Positions 42,983 through 51,029 of a stretch of DNA of 64,000 nucleotides are shown here, in pieces. Below the pieces are notes generated by a model that saw nothing but the letters and a program-made list of their open reading frames with translations, did no database searches and was not told the origin of the DNA. The stretch is from Scopulibacillus_A cellulosilyticus. Its GTDB lineage: Bacteria > Bacillota > Bacilli > Bacillales > Sporolactobacillaceae. The stretch lies in the NCBI RefSeq assembly GCF_042665295.1, contig NZ_JBHTCO010000017.1, positions 1-64,000 on the forward strand. The letters run 5' to 3'. The first letter of the stretch is position 1. Every line of letters begins with the position of its first letter. The translations under genes were made by a program, and so were the position numbers.

Positions 42983-44896
42983 TTACCCCTTCAATAATCT
43001 CAATCCATTTAAAATAACAAGTATAGTGCTGCCCTCATGTCCGATAACACCAATAGGCATGGATAAGATTTGAGAAAAGTTGCTGATAATCAAAACGATA
43101 ATCATGGCAAGAGCAAATACAATGTTTTGTTTAATAATCCGGTCCATTTTTTTCGAAAGACGGACGATGTCAACGATACGCAGCAAGTCATTTTTCACTA
43201 ATACAATATCTGATGTTTCTAATGCGACATCCGTACCGCCGCCCATAGCAATGCCGACAGAAGAGGCTGCCATTGCAGGCGTGTCATTAATACCATCGCC
43301 AACCATTGCAACATTTGTAAACCGTTTTTGTAACTGCTTTAATTCGTTTACTTTATTTTCCGGTAAACAGTTGGCAACGAATTGCGACACACCGGCTTCC
43401 TTTGCCAAGGCTTCAGCAGTTTCCTTGTTATCTCCGGTTAACATAATTGTTTCAATACCAAGTCGTTGAAGCTGCTTAATAGCTGATTGGCTTGTATTGC
43501 GTATTTTATCTTTTAAGAAGAACATACCTATAACTCTATCGTTATATTCCACGAATACATGGGTTTGCCCATTTAAGATATCGATCTGCTGGTCTTTAAT
43601 AAATTCTTTTGCCGCCTTTTCGTTAACGTACCCGGACTTACCAATAATAAATTTTTTATTGTTAACAACGCCTTCAACCCCTAACCCTGGTTTTGTTTCA
43701 ACGTTATTGGCTTCTGGTCTGGGATCTTGAGTTTTTTCGTTAACAAAACGGACAATTGCTTCACTCAGAGGATGCGTTGCTTCGTATTCGATAGCGGCAA
43801 CAGCAAGTAAGAATTCATTATCTTCTAAAGAACTGCTATGGACAAAATTGATAACCTCCGGACGTCCATTTGTCAGTGTTCCGGTTTTATCAAAAGCGAT
43901 CGCCTTAATCCGGCTCAACTGTTCTAAATGGACACCCCCTTTAATAAGAATCCCTTTCTTAGCTCCATATGCAATAGATGACAGCACCGCCGGCATTGTC
44001 GATGCGACAAGTGCACAAGGAGATGCGACAACAAGTAAAACCATTGCCCGGTATATCGTATTGCTCCAAGTCCAGTTGAATATAAAAGGGGGCAGGATAA
44101 TCATTAAAGCAACACAAACTAAAACAATTTTGACATAATGCCGCTCAAATTTCTCTATAAATACTTGTGAGGGAGCTTTTTCACTTTGGGCATTTTGAAC
44201 GAGCGATAAAATTTTATGGAACAGGGTTTCATCATTCTTTTTTGTTACTTTGACAGTGACAGCGCTGCTAAGATTTACAGTTCCAGCCATAACCTCGTCG
44301 TTTTCAGATTTAAAAAGCGGAATAGATTCACCAGTCATAGCAGATTCGTCAAGCGAAGTGCTGCCAATAATAATACTGCCATCAGCCGGTACCCGTTCAC
44401 CGGGCTTGATTCGAATCATATCTCCGGGATTAAGGCGCTCTACGGGGACGATTTGCTCATTGCCGTGAGAAACCAGCCTTGCCGTTTCAGGCTGAAGCGA
44501 CATAAGTGATGATAGAGCCTTAGAGCTTCGGTCCGTTGCGTAAGTTTCAAGGGCGCCGCTTAATGAAAAGATAAAGATCAATACAGCGCCTTCTAACCAA
44601 TGGTTAATACAGGCAGCGCCGACAGCGGCTAAAATCATTAACAATTCTACATTTAACTCATGATTTCTAATTGTGTCGTAAAATCCTTCTTTTGCCTTGG
44701 CATAACCGCCGATGATATAGGCAATCAGGAATAAATACCAAGGTGTCGTATGAAAATAAAGGCTTGTCATCCAGCCAATTAAGATCAGAAGCCCTGAAAA
44801 AAGCGCCGCAATTAATTCCCAGTGTTTTTTCATTGTTTGGAAATAAGGTTGCTGAGCGGGAGTCTGCGGCTTGGAAGAAAGACTCAGTTGACTCAT
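42983..44896 (-). CDS. pfeT: PIB4-type metal-exporting P-type ATPase (PfeT/ZosA-like)
   Basis: A 637-residue P1B-ATPase. Marks are TGES in the actuator domain, the membrane motif SPC (in VASPCALVAS), phosphorylation site DKTGTLTNGRP, HP in ATHPLSEAI, GDGINDTPAMA and the C-terminal HEGSTILVILNGLR. SPC plus HEGS/T defines subgroup PIB4, whose Bacillus member PfeT (once ZosA) exports Fe(II) under PerR control. No N-terminal metal-binding domain is present. A PerR-like box lies at 45005-45019 upstream. Co or Zn remain possible substrates. The start is preceded by AAAAAAGGGGTG on the minus strand. Confidence 0.9.
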   Translation of the reverse strand: MSQLSLSSKPQTPAQQPYFQTMKKHWELIAALFSGLLILIGWMTSLYFHTTPWYLFLIAYIIGGYAKAKEGFYDTIRNHELNVELLMILAAVGAACINHWLEGAVLIFIFSLSGALETYATDRSSKALSSLMSLQPETARLVSHGNEQIVPVERLNPGDMIRIKPGERVPADGSIIIGSTSLDESAMTGESIPLFKSENDEVMAGTVNLSSAVTVKVTKKNDETLFHKILSLVQNAQSEKAPSQVFIEKFERHYVKIVLVCVALMIILPPFIFNWTWSNTIYRAMVLLVVASPCALVASTMPAVLSSIAYGAKKGILIKGGVHLEQLSRIKAIAFDKTGTLTNGRPEVINFVHSSSLEDNEFLLAVAAIEYEATHPLSEAIVRFVNEKTQDPRPEANNVETKPGLGVEGVVNNKKFIIGKSGYVNEKAAKEFIKDQQIDILNGQTHVFVEYNDRVIGMFFLKDKIRNTSQSAIKQLQRLGIETIMLTGDNKETAEALAKEAGVSQFVANCLPENKVNELKQLQKRFTNVAMVGDGINDTPAMAASSVGIAMGGGTDVALETSDIVLVKNDLLRIVDIVRLSKKMDRIIKQNIVFALAMIIVLIISNFSQILSMPIGVIGHEGSTILVILNGLRLLKG

Positions 44897-45004
44897 AATT
44901 GAAACACCCCTTTTTTAAATGAGAATGAAATTCAACGTCAATACCCTTAAAAACAGCGAATGCTGCCGCTTAATATGCGACAGCAAAACAAATTCAAATT
45001 TTAA

Positions 45005-45019
45005 TTATAATAATTATTA
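45005..45019. promoter_or_regulatory. PerR-like box upstream of the metal exporter
   Basis: TTATAATAATTATTA matches the Per box TTATAATNATTATAA at 13-14 of 15 positions, about 110 bases before the exporter start. Fur boxes are similar, so Fur cannot be excluded, but PerR fits the known control of PfeT. Confidence 0.65.
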
Positions 45020-45145
45020 TATTGTATTAAATACATTATATCATGTGCAATAAAATTGTAAAGGAAAAAAGTAAAACTGGGATGGATTATAGTGACATGC
45101 ATCAATTATAATGAAGATACAATTTTAAATATGAAGGTGTTCTAT

Positions 45146-45598
45146 ATGCCTGAAATTGTTCGCAAACGTGTTAAAAGGTTTTGTCTGCCTATATTTATCA
45201 CTTACTTAACGATTCTCTTTTATGTAACACTCTTTACATTTAATTATTATACTTATGGAAAATCATTTAATTTGGAGCTTTTCGACAGTATTAAACTGAT
45301 GTTTAACAGCGGCAATCCATGGTTGTTTGCAAAAAATGTATTAGGCAATGTCGGTTTATTTTTACCATTTGGTTTTTTTCTTCCATTAATTTATCGTAAG
45401 TTAAGAACCTTTAAGACGAATCTTTTCCTTTCATTTTTTATGAGTCTTATTATTGAAACGTGCCAATTTTTATTTGCAAAACGAATTTTTGATGTCGATG
45501 ATATTTTTCTTAATACAATCGGAGCCGTTTTTGGATGGGTATTATTTAAATGTTTATACAGTATCGTTACATATATTTTCAAAAGAAGCTGGAAATAG
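45146..45598 (+). CDS. VanZ-family membrane protein
   Basis: A 150-residue protein with four membrane segments of the VanZ-like family. Marks are NVLGNVGLFLPFGFFLPLIYRKL, ETCQFLF and the VDDIFLNTIGAVFGW motif. VanZ gives low teicoplanin resistance in enterococci, but most homologues have no known role. The start at 45146 follows GAAGGTG; the frame extends to 45092 without a suitable site. It stands alone, divergent from the metal exporter. Confidence 0.88.
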   Translation: MPEIVRKRVKRFCLPIFITYLTILFYVTLFTFNYYTYGKSFNLELFDSIKLMFNSGNPWLFAKNVLGNVGLFLPFGFFLPLIYRKLRTFKTNLFLSFFMSLIIETCQFLFAKRIFDVDDIFLNTIGAVFGWVLFKCLYSIVTYIFKRSWK

Positions 45599-45649
45599 AA
45601 AACTCCGCATCCTTTAAGGGTACGGAGTTTTTAAATACAATTTAACAGT

Positions 45650-46096
45650 CTATTTGTTTTTTCCGAGAACGCGGTCGACGCGTTTGGTGAGCATTTTCAT
45701 ACCGCCGCCGCCAGCTTGGAAGTGGCGAAGTTTTCCTTCTTCATCGAAAACGTAGTAGGCTGGAACGTATTCATTTTCAAATGCATCAGTTAATTTGTGT
45801 TCATTATCAACAAAGATTGGCTGGGTTATCCCGTGTTCAGCCGCTACTTCTTTGACTTGATCAATGTCCAAGTCCTTTTCAGATCTCGGCATGTGTACGG
45901 CTACGACATTCAGCTCATCTTTATATTCATCACGAAATTCATTAACCTTTGGCATGGCTTCTTTACAAAGATGGCAGCTGACAGACCAAAAATGAATGAG
46001 TGTTGGTTTATTTCCAATAAGGTCGCTTTTTGTAACTTCGCCGTTAAGCCAAGTTGTAGCACCTTCGAGTTCTGGCATTTCATCACGTAAACGCAT
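45650..46096 (-). CDS. Thioredoxin-fold redoxin (TlpA/ResA-like)
   Basis: A 148-residue soluble thioredoxin-like protein of the TlpA/AhpC-TSA group, with the active-site CxxC in FWSVSCHLCKEAMP and the cis-Pro loop VPAYYVFDEEG. There is no signal peptide, so it probably acts in the cytosol as a thiol reductase or peroxidase partner. A PerR-like box lies 18 bases upstream (46114-46128), which suggests induction by peroxide. The start at 46096 follows AAGGAG; the GTG at 46105 lies inside that site. Confidence 0.85.
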   Translation of the reverse strand: MRLRDEMPELEGATTWLNGEVTKSDLIGNKPTLIHFWSVSCHLCKEAMPKVNEFRDEYKDELNVVAVHMPRSEKDLDIDQVKEVAAEHGITQPIFVDNEHKLTDAFENEYVPAYYVFDEEGKLRHFQAGGGGMKMLTKRVDRVLGKNK

Positions 46097-46113
46097 CAAT
46101 GTCACTCCTTAAA

Positions 46114-46128
46114 TTATAATAATTATCA
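46114..46128. promoter_or_regulatory. PerR-like box upstream of the redoxin
   Basis: TTATAATAATTATCA matches the Per box TTATAATNATTATAA at 14 of 15 positions. It lies between the redoxin start and the end of the MFS gene. It also partly fits a Fur box. Confidence 0.65.
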
Positions 46129-46173
46129 TCTGATTAATATTATAATGGGCATGGCAGCATGAAGTCAATGATA

Positions 46174-47370
46174 TTACATTTTAGAAGACTGCTGCTTTTC
46201 CCTTAAATAGCTGAAGTTATGAATCAAACAGGCAAGGAACACGATGAACATGACTCCTGCTATACCAAAAAAGAAACCGCCGCCCGGCGTTTTAATCAAT
46301 GAGCCTCCGATCAAAGGGCCGAACATACTGCCAATCCCATAGGCAACGCTGGCTAAAATATTTCCAAGCGGAATCAGGACTTTCGGCAAAAGATCGCTAA
46401 TAAAAGTCATTCCTAATGAAAATAATGAACCAATAAACATGCCGGTAATCGCAAAAATAACCATTAAACCTCCGAAGGAATGATAAATAAATCCGGCTGT
46501 CAGGAAAGAGAATGATCCGAAAAAGGAAATAATCAGGATGAGCCGTCCTCTGCCAAGTCGATCACCCAAACTGCCTAAAGGCATTTGTGTAATCAGGCCG
46601 CCTGCAACAAAACAAGGTAATAATGTTGATATATCTTCTATATTTAATCCATGTCTCAGTGCAAATACCGGAAAGTTACCGTTTAATGAAGACTCAAAAA
46701 AGCCAAAGCCAAATGTCGTGATAAGACCTGCCCATCCTAATAGGATAACCTTTTTATACCGTTTCATTACGCCAAAATCCTGCGGTTGATCATGGAAATG
46801 GGCATCAGGGTAATCATTTTTCAAAAATAACATTAAAATGAGAATAGCCAAGCATATTAAGCTTACAATGAAAAAAGGATAATAAATGCTGAATTTTAAT
46901 AGACGCGGCATTAAAGGGCCAACCGCAAAGCCTAATCCAAATGAAAAGCCGTATATGGCGATGTCGCGGCCTTTTTTCTCAGGCTTACTCGTCTCCATGA
47001 TCCATACTTGAGCTGCGAAGTGCAGCATATTGTCGCCAAAACCTATTATCAGCCTTAATAAAAACCAAAACCAAAAGTTTTGCCAGAATGGAAATAGAAA
47101 AATGGAGATCATATCTACCATAAGCCCTATAATAAGCATTGGTTTATAACCGAACCGGAATGTTGGCTTTTCCATAAATGGTGAAGCAATCAGGATGCCA
47201 ATGTACAAAGCCGCAGCATTTAAACCATTAAGGGTGGATGACGTTCCGCTGTCTTCCAATAATATAGAAAGAAGGGGCATTAACATCCCTTGGGAAACGC
47301 CTGAAACAAATACTGTTGCGACTAAAAGGTAAAAGCGAAAGTTTGCATAAGTAATAATAACCACCCCCAA
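46174..47370 (-). CDS. MFS transporter, YfkF-like
   Basis: A 398-residue transporter with 12 membrane helices. MFS signs include GDRLGRGRL between helices 8 and 9 and the FGDNMLHFAAQVWIMET region. It resembles B. subtilis YfkF, of unknown substrate. The start is unsure. The frame opens at TTG 47370 without a ribosome binding site, while GGGGGTGG lies at 47361-47368 followed by ATT codons at 47358 and 47355, so initiation at GTG 47364, TTG, or a rare ATT start are all possible. Up to five N-terminal residues are therefore uncertain. Confidence 0.88.
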   Translation of the reverse strand: MGVVIITYANFRFYLLVATVFVSGVSQGMLMPLLSILLEDSGTSSTLNGLNAAALYIGILIASPFMEKPTFRFGYKPMLIIGLMVDMISIFLFPFWQNFWFWFLLRLIIGFGDNMLHFAAQVWIMETSKPEKKGRDIAIYGFSFGLGFAVGPLMPRLLKFSIYYPFFIVSLICLAILILMLFLKNDYPDAHFHDQPQDFGVMKRYKKVILLGWAGLITTFGFGFFESSLNGNFPVFALRHGLNIEDISTLLPCFVAGGLITQMPLGSLGDRLGRGRLILIISFFGSFSFLTAGFIYHSFGGLMVIFAITGMFIGSLFSLGMTFISDLLPKVLIPLGNILASVAYGIGSMFGPLIGGSLIKTPGGGFFFGIAGVMFIVFLACLIHNFSYLREKQQSSKM

Positions 47371-47501
47371 AGGCCATTATACTAGAGGAATTTCAAATTG
47401 TCTGAGAAAAATTTTAACCGTTTGAATGGAGATACAATCAAACTGACAAATTTTCACGAATTCGTTATGATGAAATTAAACATTTTGAAAGGATGACGGT
47501 T

Positions 47502-47879
47502 ATGGAATTTAAAATGACAGAACATGGCATTCAAACGGATACCGGCTTCGGAGCATTGGATATATCGGCAGATGAGGAAAAGGGGTTTCGGCCTTACCAG
47601 CTCATGGTCGCTTCACTTGCCGGCTGCAGTGTATCTGTGATGAGAAAAATTTTAAAGAAAAAACGCTTGGAAGTTGAAGATATTCAAGTTACAGCTGAAG
47701 TTACACGCAACCCTGATAAAGCAGACCGTATTGAAAAAGTGCACCTTCACTTTAGAATTAAAGGCAAAGGGTTAGAAGATAAAATGGATAAAATTATGGA
47801 GCTTACAACGAAAAATTGTTCTATGGTTCAATCCGTAATCGGCAGTATCGAGGTCACAGAAACGTATGAATTAGTTTAA
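47502..47879 (+). CDS. OsmC-family peroxiredoxin-like protein
   Basis: A 125-residue protein of the OsmC/Ohr superfamily, thiol-dependent enzymes that reduce organic hydroperoxides or related oxidants. The two conserved cysteines are in SLAGCSVSVMRKILKK and LTTKNCSMVQSV. It belongs to the broader OsmC (YhfA-like) group rather than classical Ohr. The start at 47502 follows GAAAGGATGA; the ATG at 47493 overlaps that site. A hairpin terminator follows. Confidence 0.88.
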   Translation: MEFKMTEHGIQTDTGFGALDISADEEKGFRPYQLMVASLAGCSVSVMRKILKKKRLEVEDIQVTAEVTRNPDKADRIEKVHLHFRIKGKGLEDKMDKIMELTTKNCSMVQSVIGSIEVTETYELV

Positions 47880-47885
47880 AAACTG

Positions 47886-47918
47886 CTGGAGCATCTTTTA
47901 AAGGTGCTTCTTTTTTAC
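47886..47918 (+). terminator. Terminator after the OsmC gene
   Basis: GAGCATCTT pairs with AGGTGCTTC (with a wobble) and is followed by TTTTTT. Confidence 0.8.
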
Positions 47919-47984
47919 ACTTTGAGAAATCGGCAGCACAGATTTAATTCGACGCAGGGACAATTTTAAGGTATAAAGTGTAAG

Positions 47985-48075
47985 TTCAATGAAGTGAGAC
48001 TTGTGCTCTGGAGTACTAAAAGGCCTCAGGCTGCGCTTAACGGCTTGCCAATCGGCAAGTTTTCTTTATAAAAAA
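47985..48075 (-). repeat. Degenerate dispersed-repeat copy plus CTTGCC/GGCAAG hairpin
   Basis: GTGCTCTGGAGTACTAAAAGGC and AGGCTGCGCTT resemble parts of repeat copy A near 31000-31030. It runs into a CTTGCC-AATC-GGCAAG hairpin followed by TTTTCTTTA, a word also seen at 26660, 57145 and 62908. Confidence 0.35.
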
Positions 48076-48185
48076 CGTTGGCATCCGCGCCAAATTGGTC
48101 ATAAACTTTCTTTCCTATTCTTCGTCTTTATCATGGATAATTTTACTCATAAGCGAAGAAAATAGGGAAGAAAGGAGGAGCAATT

Positions 48186-48986
48186 GTGAAAAAAGTCATT
48201 CTTGCTGTTTTTCTTGGATTGTTAATCAGTGTTCCGGCGTATGCCAAAGAGCAGCCGAAAGTCCCTGAAAATAAGATGAATGCTGTTCAGGTACCAAAAT
48301 CTGTTGTAGACATTTCTAAACAAAATACTTATCCTAATCCATCCCATGATGTACCTCAGCTTCAACCAAGCCAATTAACGAAAACATTGCTCAAAACGGC
48401 AAAACTGAAAATTGAGAATCCAACTTTAGTCAAGGTTTTAAATGAATCGAATATCCATCCTTCTAAGTTGTCAATTGGTTATCATGCCCGTATTTTTTTA
48501 GGTAAATGGCCGCTGAGCTATGAGTCAAATAAAACGACAGTTAACTGGGAATATAAGAAAATTAATGATGAGAAAATTGACAACCTTGGCGGTAATGAAA
48601 CGAAGAAGTTTAATTACAATCAGGATAAGGAAATGAAGGTTAACGGCGGTTTAACAGCCCGAGTCCCCAATCAAAAAGAAGTAAAGAAAATGGTGCTTAT
48701 GAAAGCCGCGGAAAAAACGAACCTGCCAATTTCGTTCTCAACAATTGTCGGAAAAGGAACGAAAATTGACAGAGTGTATCATGTTGAACCGAAAATTGTC
48801 GGTCACATATATGGTTACGTTCCGGCTGTAAACGAGAAAGGGAAAATTACTTACGGAGAAGTTTACCTCGTACTGGACGGCGGTAAAAAATATTTAGAAG
48901 TTAAAAACATCGTTCAGCAGGGAATCGGTGCATGGATTCCTGTTCAGGATCATCTTTCCTTAAGATATTTTGGTACTAAATATTAA
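48186..48986 (+). CDS. YfkD-family secreted protein
   Basis: A 266-residue protein with a clear signal peptide (MKKVILAVFLGLLISVPAYA, cut near 20) and a YfkD-type domain filling the rest. Family-like stretches are VPKSVVDISKQNTYPNPS, LGKWPLSYES and the C-terminal GIGAWIPVQDHLSLRYFG. The role is unknown; in Bacillus yfkD is among sporulation- and stress-linked genes. The GTG start follows AAAGGAGGAGC. The order yfkD, SE1561-type gene, pdaA matches a conserved Bacillus neighbourhood. Confidence 0.88.
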   Translation: MKKVILAVFLGLLISVPAYAKEQPKVPENKMNAVQVPKSVVDISKQNTYPNPSHDVPQLQPSQLTKTLLKTAKLKIENPTLVKVLNESNIHPSKLSIGYHARIFLGKWPLSYESNKTTVNWEYKKINDEKIDNLGGNETKKFNYNQDKEMKVNGGLTARVPNQKEVKKMVLMKAAEKTNLPISFSTIVGKGTKIDRVYHVEPKIVGHIYGYVPAVNEKGKITYGEVYLVLDGGKKYLEVKNIVQQGIGAWIPVQDHLSLRYFGTKY

Positions 48987-49065
48987 CCAGTGCTTTTTTG
49001 CGCTGGTTTTAGATTTTTCTTAGAACAGTTATGATAAGAGGAAAAGAATAGAAGAGGTGAATGCA

Positions 49066-49251
49066 ATGGGGAGAGCAGCTCAAACAAAAGAACAACAACT
49101 CATTTATTTAAAGCTACGGACGAAGCTATTGGCTCAAGTTGTTGAAACGATGGATAGTGAAACGGCCGAACCAAGTGACTTGGATAACGTTTTGAAGATG
49201 CTGAATGACCTTAAAATAAAGGTGCAAAGGTTTCATGATGATTGGATTTAA
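49066..49251 (+). CDS. SE1561-family small protein
   Basis: A 61-residue helical protein of the SE1561 family, widespread in Bacillales and without known function. Typical are the TKEQQLIYLKLRTKLL start, the acidic middle with DLDNVLKMLNDL, and the ending KVQRFHDDW. The ATG at 49066 follows AGAGGTGA with normal spacing; the GTG at 49057 is within that site. It lies between yfkD and pdaA. Confidence 0.8.
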   Translation: MGRAAQTKEQQLIYLKLRTKLLAQVVETMDSETAEPSDLDNVLKMLNDLKIKVQRFHDDWI

Positions 49252-49328
49252 GAATTAAGTTAAATGAAAAAGGCATTACATATTTTACTTGTACGCGGTC
49301 ATCCTAAAGGTTAAGGAGGCCGATGCTT

Positions 49329-50108
49329 ATGAAAAAAAGGTTAATGTTAATCCTGGCATTAATGCTTCTTTTTATGGTTCATCCGTCTTTTGCTAAAGCT
49401 GAAGATTGGTACTTCAAACCGAGTAAAAATAACCAGCCCGCAACGACAGAACCAGAATATGAAGCTCTCTTAAAGAAATACAACGGGGTATATATAGGAG
49501 ATACAAGTAAAAAGATTATTTACTTAACATTTGATAACGGCTATGAAGCGGGTTATACAGATAAAATTCTTGATATACTTAAAGAAAAACATGTACCTGC
49601 TGCCTTTTTCATTACTGGTCATTATATTGAGGATCAACCGAAGATTGTCGAAAGAATGTACAAAGAAGGTCATATTATTGGCAACCACTCATGGGGCCAT
49701 CCGGATCTTTCAAAAATAAGCGATAAAAAATATAAAAAAGAGCTGGATAAATTAGAGAAAGCTTATGTAAAACTCACTGGTGATAAAGGCATGATCTATT
49801 TACGGCCGCCGCGCGGAACGTTCAGTGAAAGATCATTAAAGCTTGCGGATGAAATGGGTTACACGAGCGTCTTTTGGTCCTTTGCCTATAAAGATTGGGT
49901 AAGGGATGAGCAAAAAGGCGGGGATTATGCCTATAAAAGTATTATGAAACGCGTACATCCCGGAGCGATATTATTATTGCATACAGTGTCAAAGGATAAT
50001 GCTGATGCACTGGGCAGAGTCATAGACGATTTAAAGAAACAAGGTTACACATTCCAAAGCCTTGATTACCTTATGGCTCATAAAACAATGCCGTCATATA
50101 TTTGGTAA
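49329..50108 (+). CDS. pdaA: Peptidoglycan N-acetylmuramic acid deacetylase PdaA
   Basis: A 259-residue secreted polysaccharide deacetylase (NodB/CE4 fold) with a signal peptide ending near SFAKA. Metal and catalytic motifs are TFDNGYE (the first Asp region; PdaA proteins have Asn where others have Asp), the zinc motif HIIGNHSWGHPDL, RPPRGTFS and ILLLHT. PdaA removes acetyl from muramic acid to make muramic delta-lactam in the spore cortex, needed for germination, so the host is a spore former. The start at 49329 has AAGGAGG 9 bases upstream; ATG 49323 is too close. Confidence 0.93.
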   Translation: MKKRLMLILALMLLFMVHPSFAKAEDWYFKPSKNNQPATTEPEYEALLKKYNGVYIGDTSKKIIYLTFDNGYEAGYTDKILDILKEKHVPAAFFITGHYIEDQPKIVERMYKEGHIIGNHSWGHPDLSKISDKKYKKELDKLEKAYVKLTGDKGMIYLRPPRGTFSERSLKLADEMGYTSVFWSFAYKDWVRDEQKGGDYAYKSIMKRVHPGAILLLHTVSKDNADALGRVIDDLKKQGYTFQSLDYLMAHKTMPSYIW

Positions 50109-50197
50109 GCCTTATCATAATATTGGTAAGGCTTTTTCTTTTTTGATTTATCGTTTGCTTGTTATTCTATAAGTAAAATATAAAGGAGATGATACAT

Positions 50198-50926
50198 ATG
50201 GGTAAGCAATTACAAGGAAAGAAAATTGTTGTTTTAGGCGGAAGCTCGGGAATGGGACTTGCAACAGCGCAGGCAGCGGCAGAAGAAGGCGGCCAAGTCA
50301 TTATTGCCAGCCGATCAAAAGATAAATTAGCACAAGCAAAAGATAGAGCTGGGGGAAATTTAGAAACCTATTCCCTTGATGTGACTGATGAAAAAGCGAT
50401 GCAGCAATTTTTCGAATCAATAGGGCAGTTTGATCATCTTGTTTCAACAGCAGCGGGCGGACCAACCGGGAAATTTTTGGATTTAGATACTTCTGAAGCT
50501 AAAAAAACATTTGCTGCAAAATACTGGGGACAATATTTTGCGGCCAAGTACGGTGCGCCGTATATTAGAGAAAATGGATCGATTACCTTTTGTACGGGAA
50601 TTTTATCACAAAAACCGGCTGCGGGGACATCTATCCTCTCAACAATTAACGGCGGTATCGAATCATTAATGAAAGCCTTGGCCATAGAATTAAGTCCTAT
50701 CCGTGTAAATACCGTCTCACCTGGGATTATCGATACACCCCTATACAGCAAAATGTCTGATAAAGAAAGGGAACAATATTTTAACTCAGTCGCAAATGCA
50801 ACGCCGGTTCATAGAATAGGGAAACCTGAAGATATTGCACAAGCCTTTTTATTTTTAATGACGAATGAATTTACAACAGGGACTGTTTTAAAAGTTGACG
50901 GCGGTTATACGTTAGCTGATTTATAA
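50198..50926 (+). CDS. SDR-family protein lacking the YxxxK motif
   Basis: A 242-residue protein of the short-chain dehydrogenase fold. The NAD(P)-binding motif VVLGGSSGMGLATA is near residue 9, a Ser-Arg-rich strand ASRSKDKL follows, and VNTVSPGIIDTPLY is typical. Where active SDRs have Tyr-x3-Lys this one reads ILSTINGGIESLMKAL, so both Tyr and Lys are missing. The same pattern occurs in a sub-branch of SDRs, so it may bind cofactor without classical oxidoreductase activity. AAAGGAGATG precedes ATG 50198. Monocistronic. Confidence 0.88.
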   Translation: MGKQLQGKKIVVLGGSSGMGLATAQAAAEEGGQVIIASRSKDKLAQAKDRAGGNLETYSLDVTDEKAMQQFFESIGQFDHLVSTAAGGPTGKFLDLDTSEAKKTFAAKYWGQYFAAKYGAPYIRENGSITFCTGILSQKPAAGTSILSTINGGIESLMKALAIELSPIRVNTVSPGIIDTPLYSKMSDKEREQYFNSVANATPVHRIGKPEDIAQAFLFLMTNEFTTGTVLKVDGGYTLADL

Positions 50927-51029
50927 AGTTAAAAATACAGGGATCTGTGAAACCGATGTAGAAAAGTATTGGGAGCTTTACCATTTGTCACGGTTAAAAG
51001 CTCCCAACCAGAAGAAAGGAAGTGACGCC

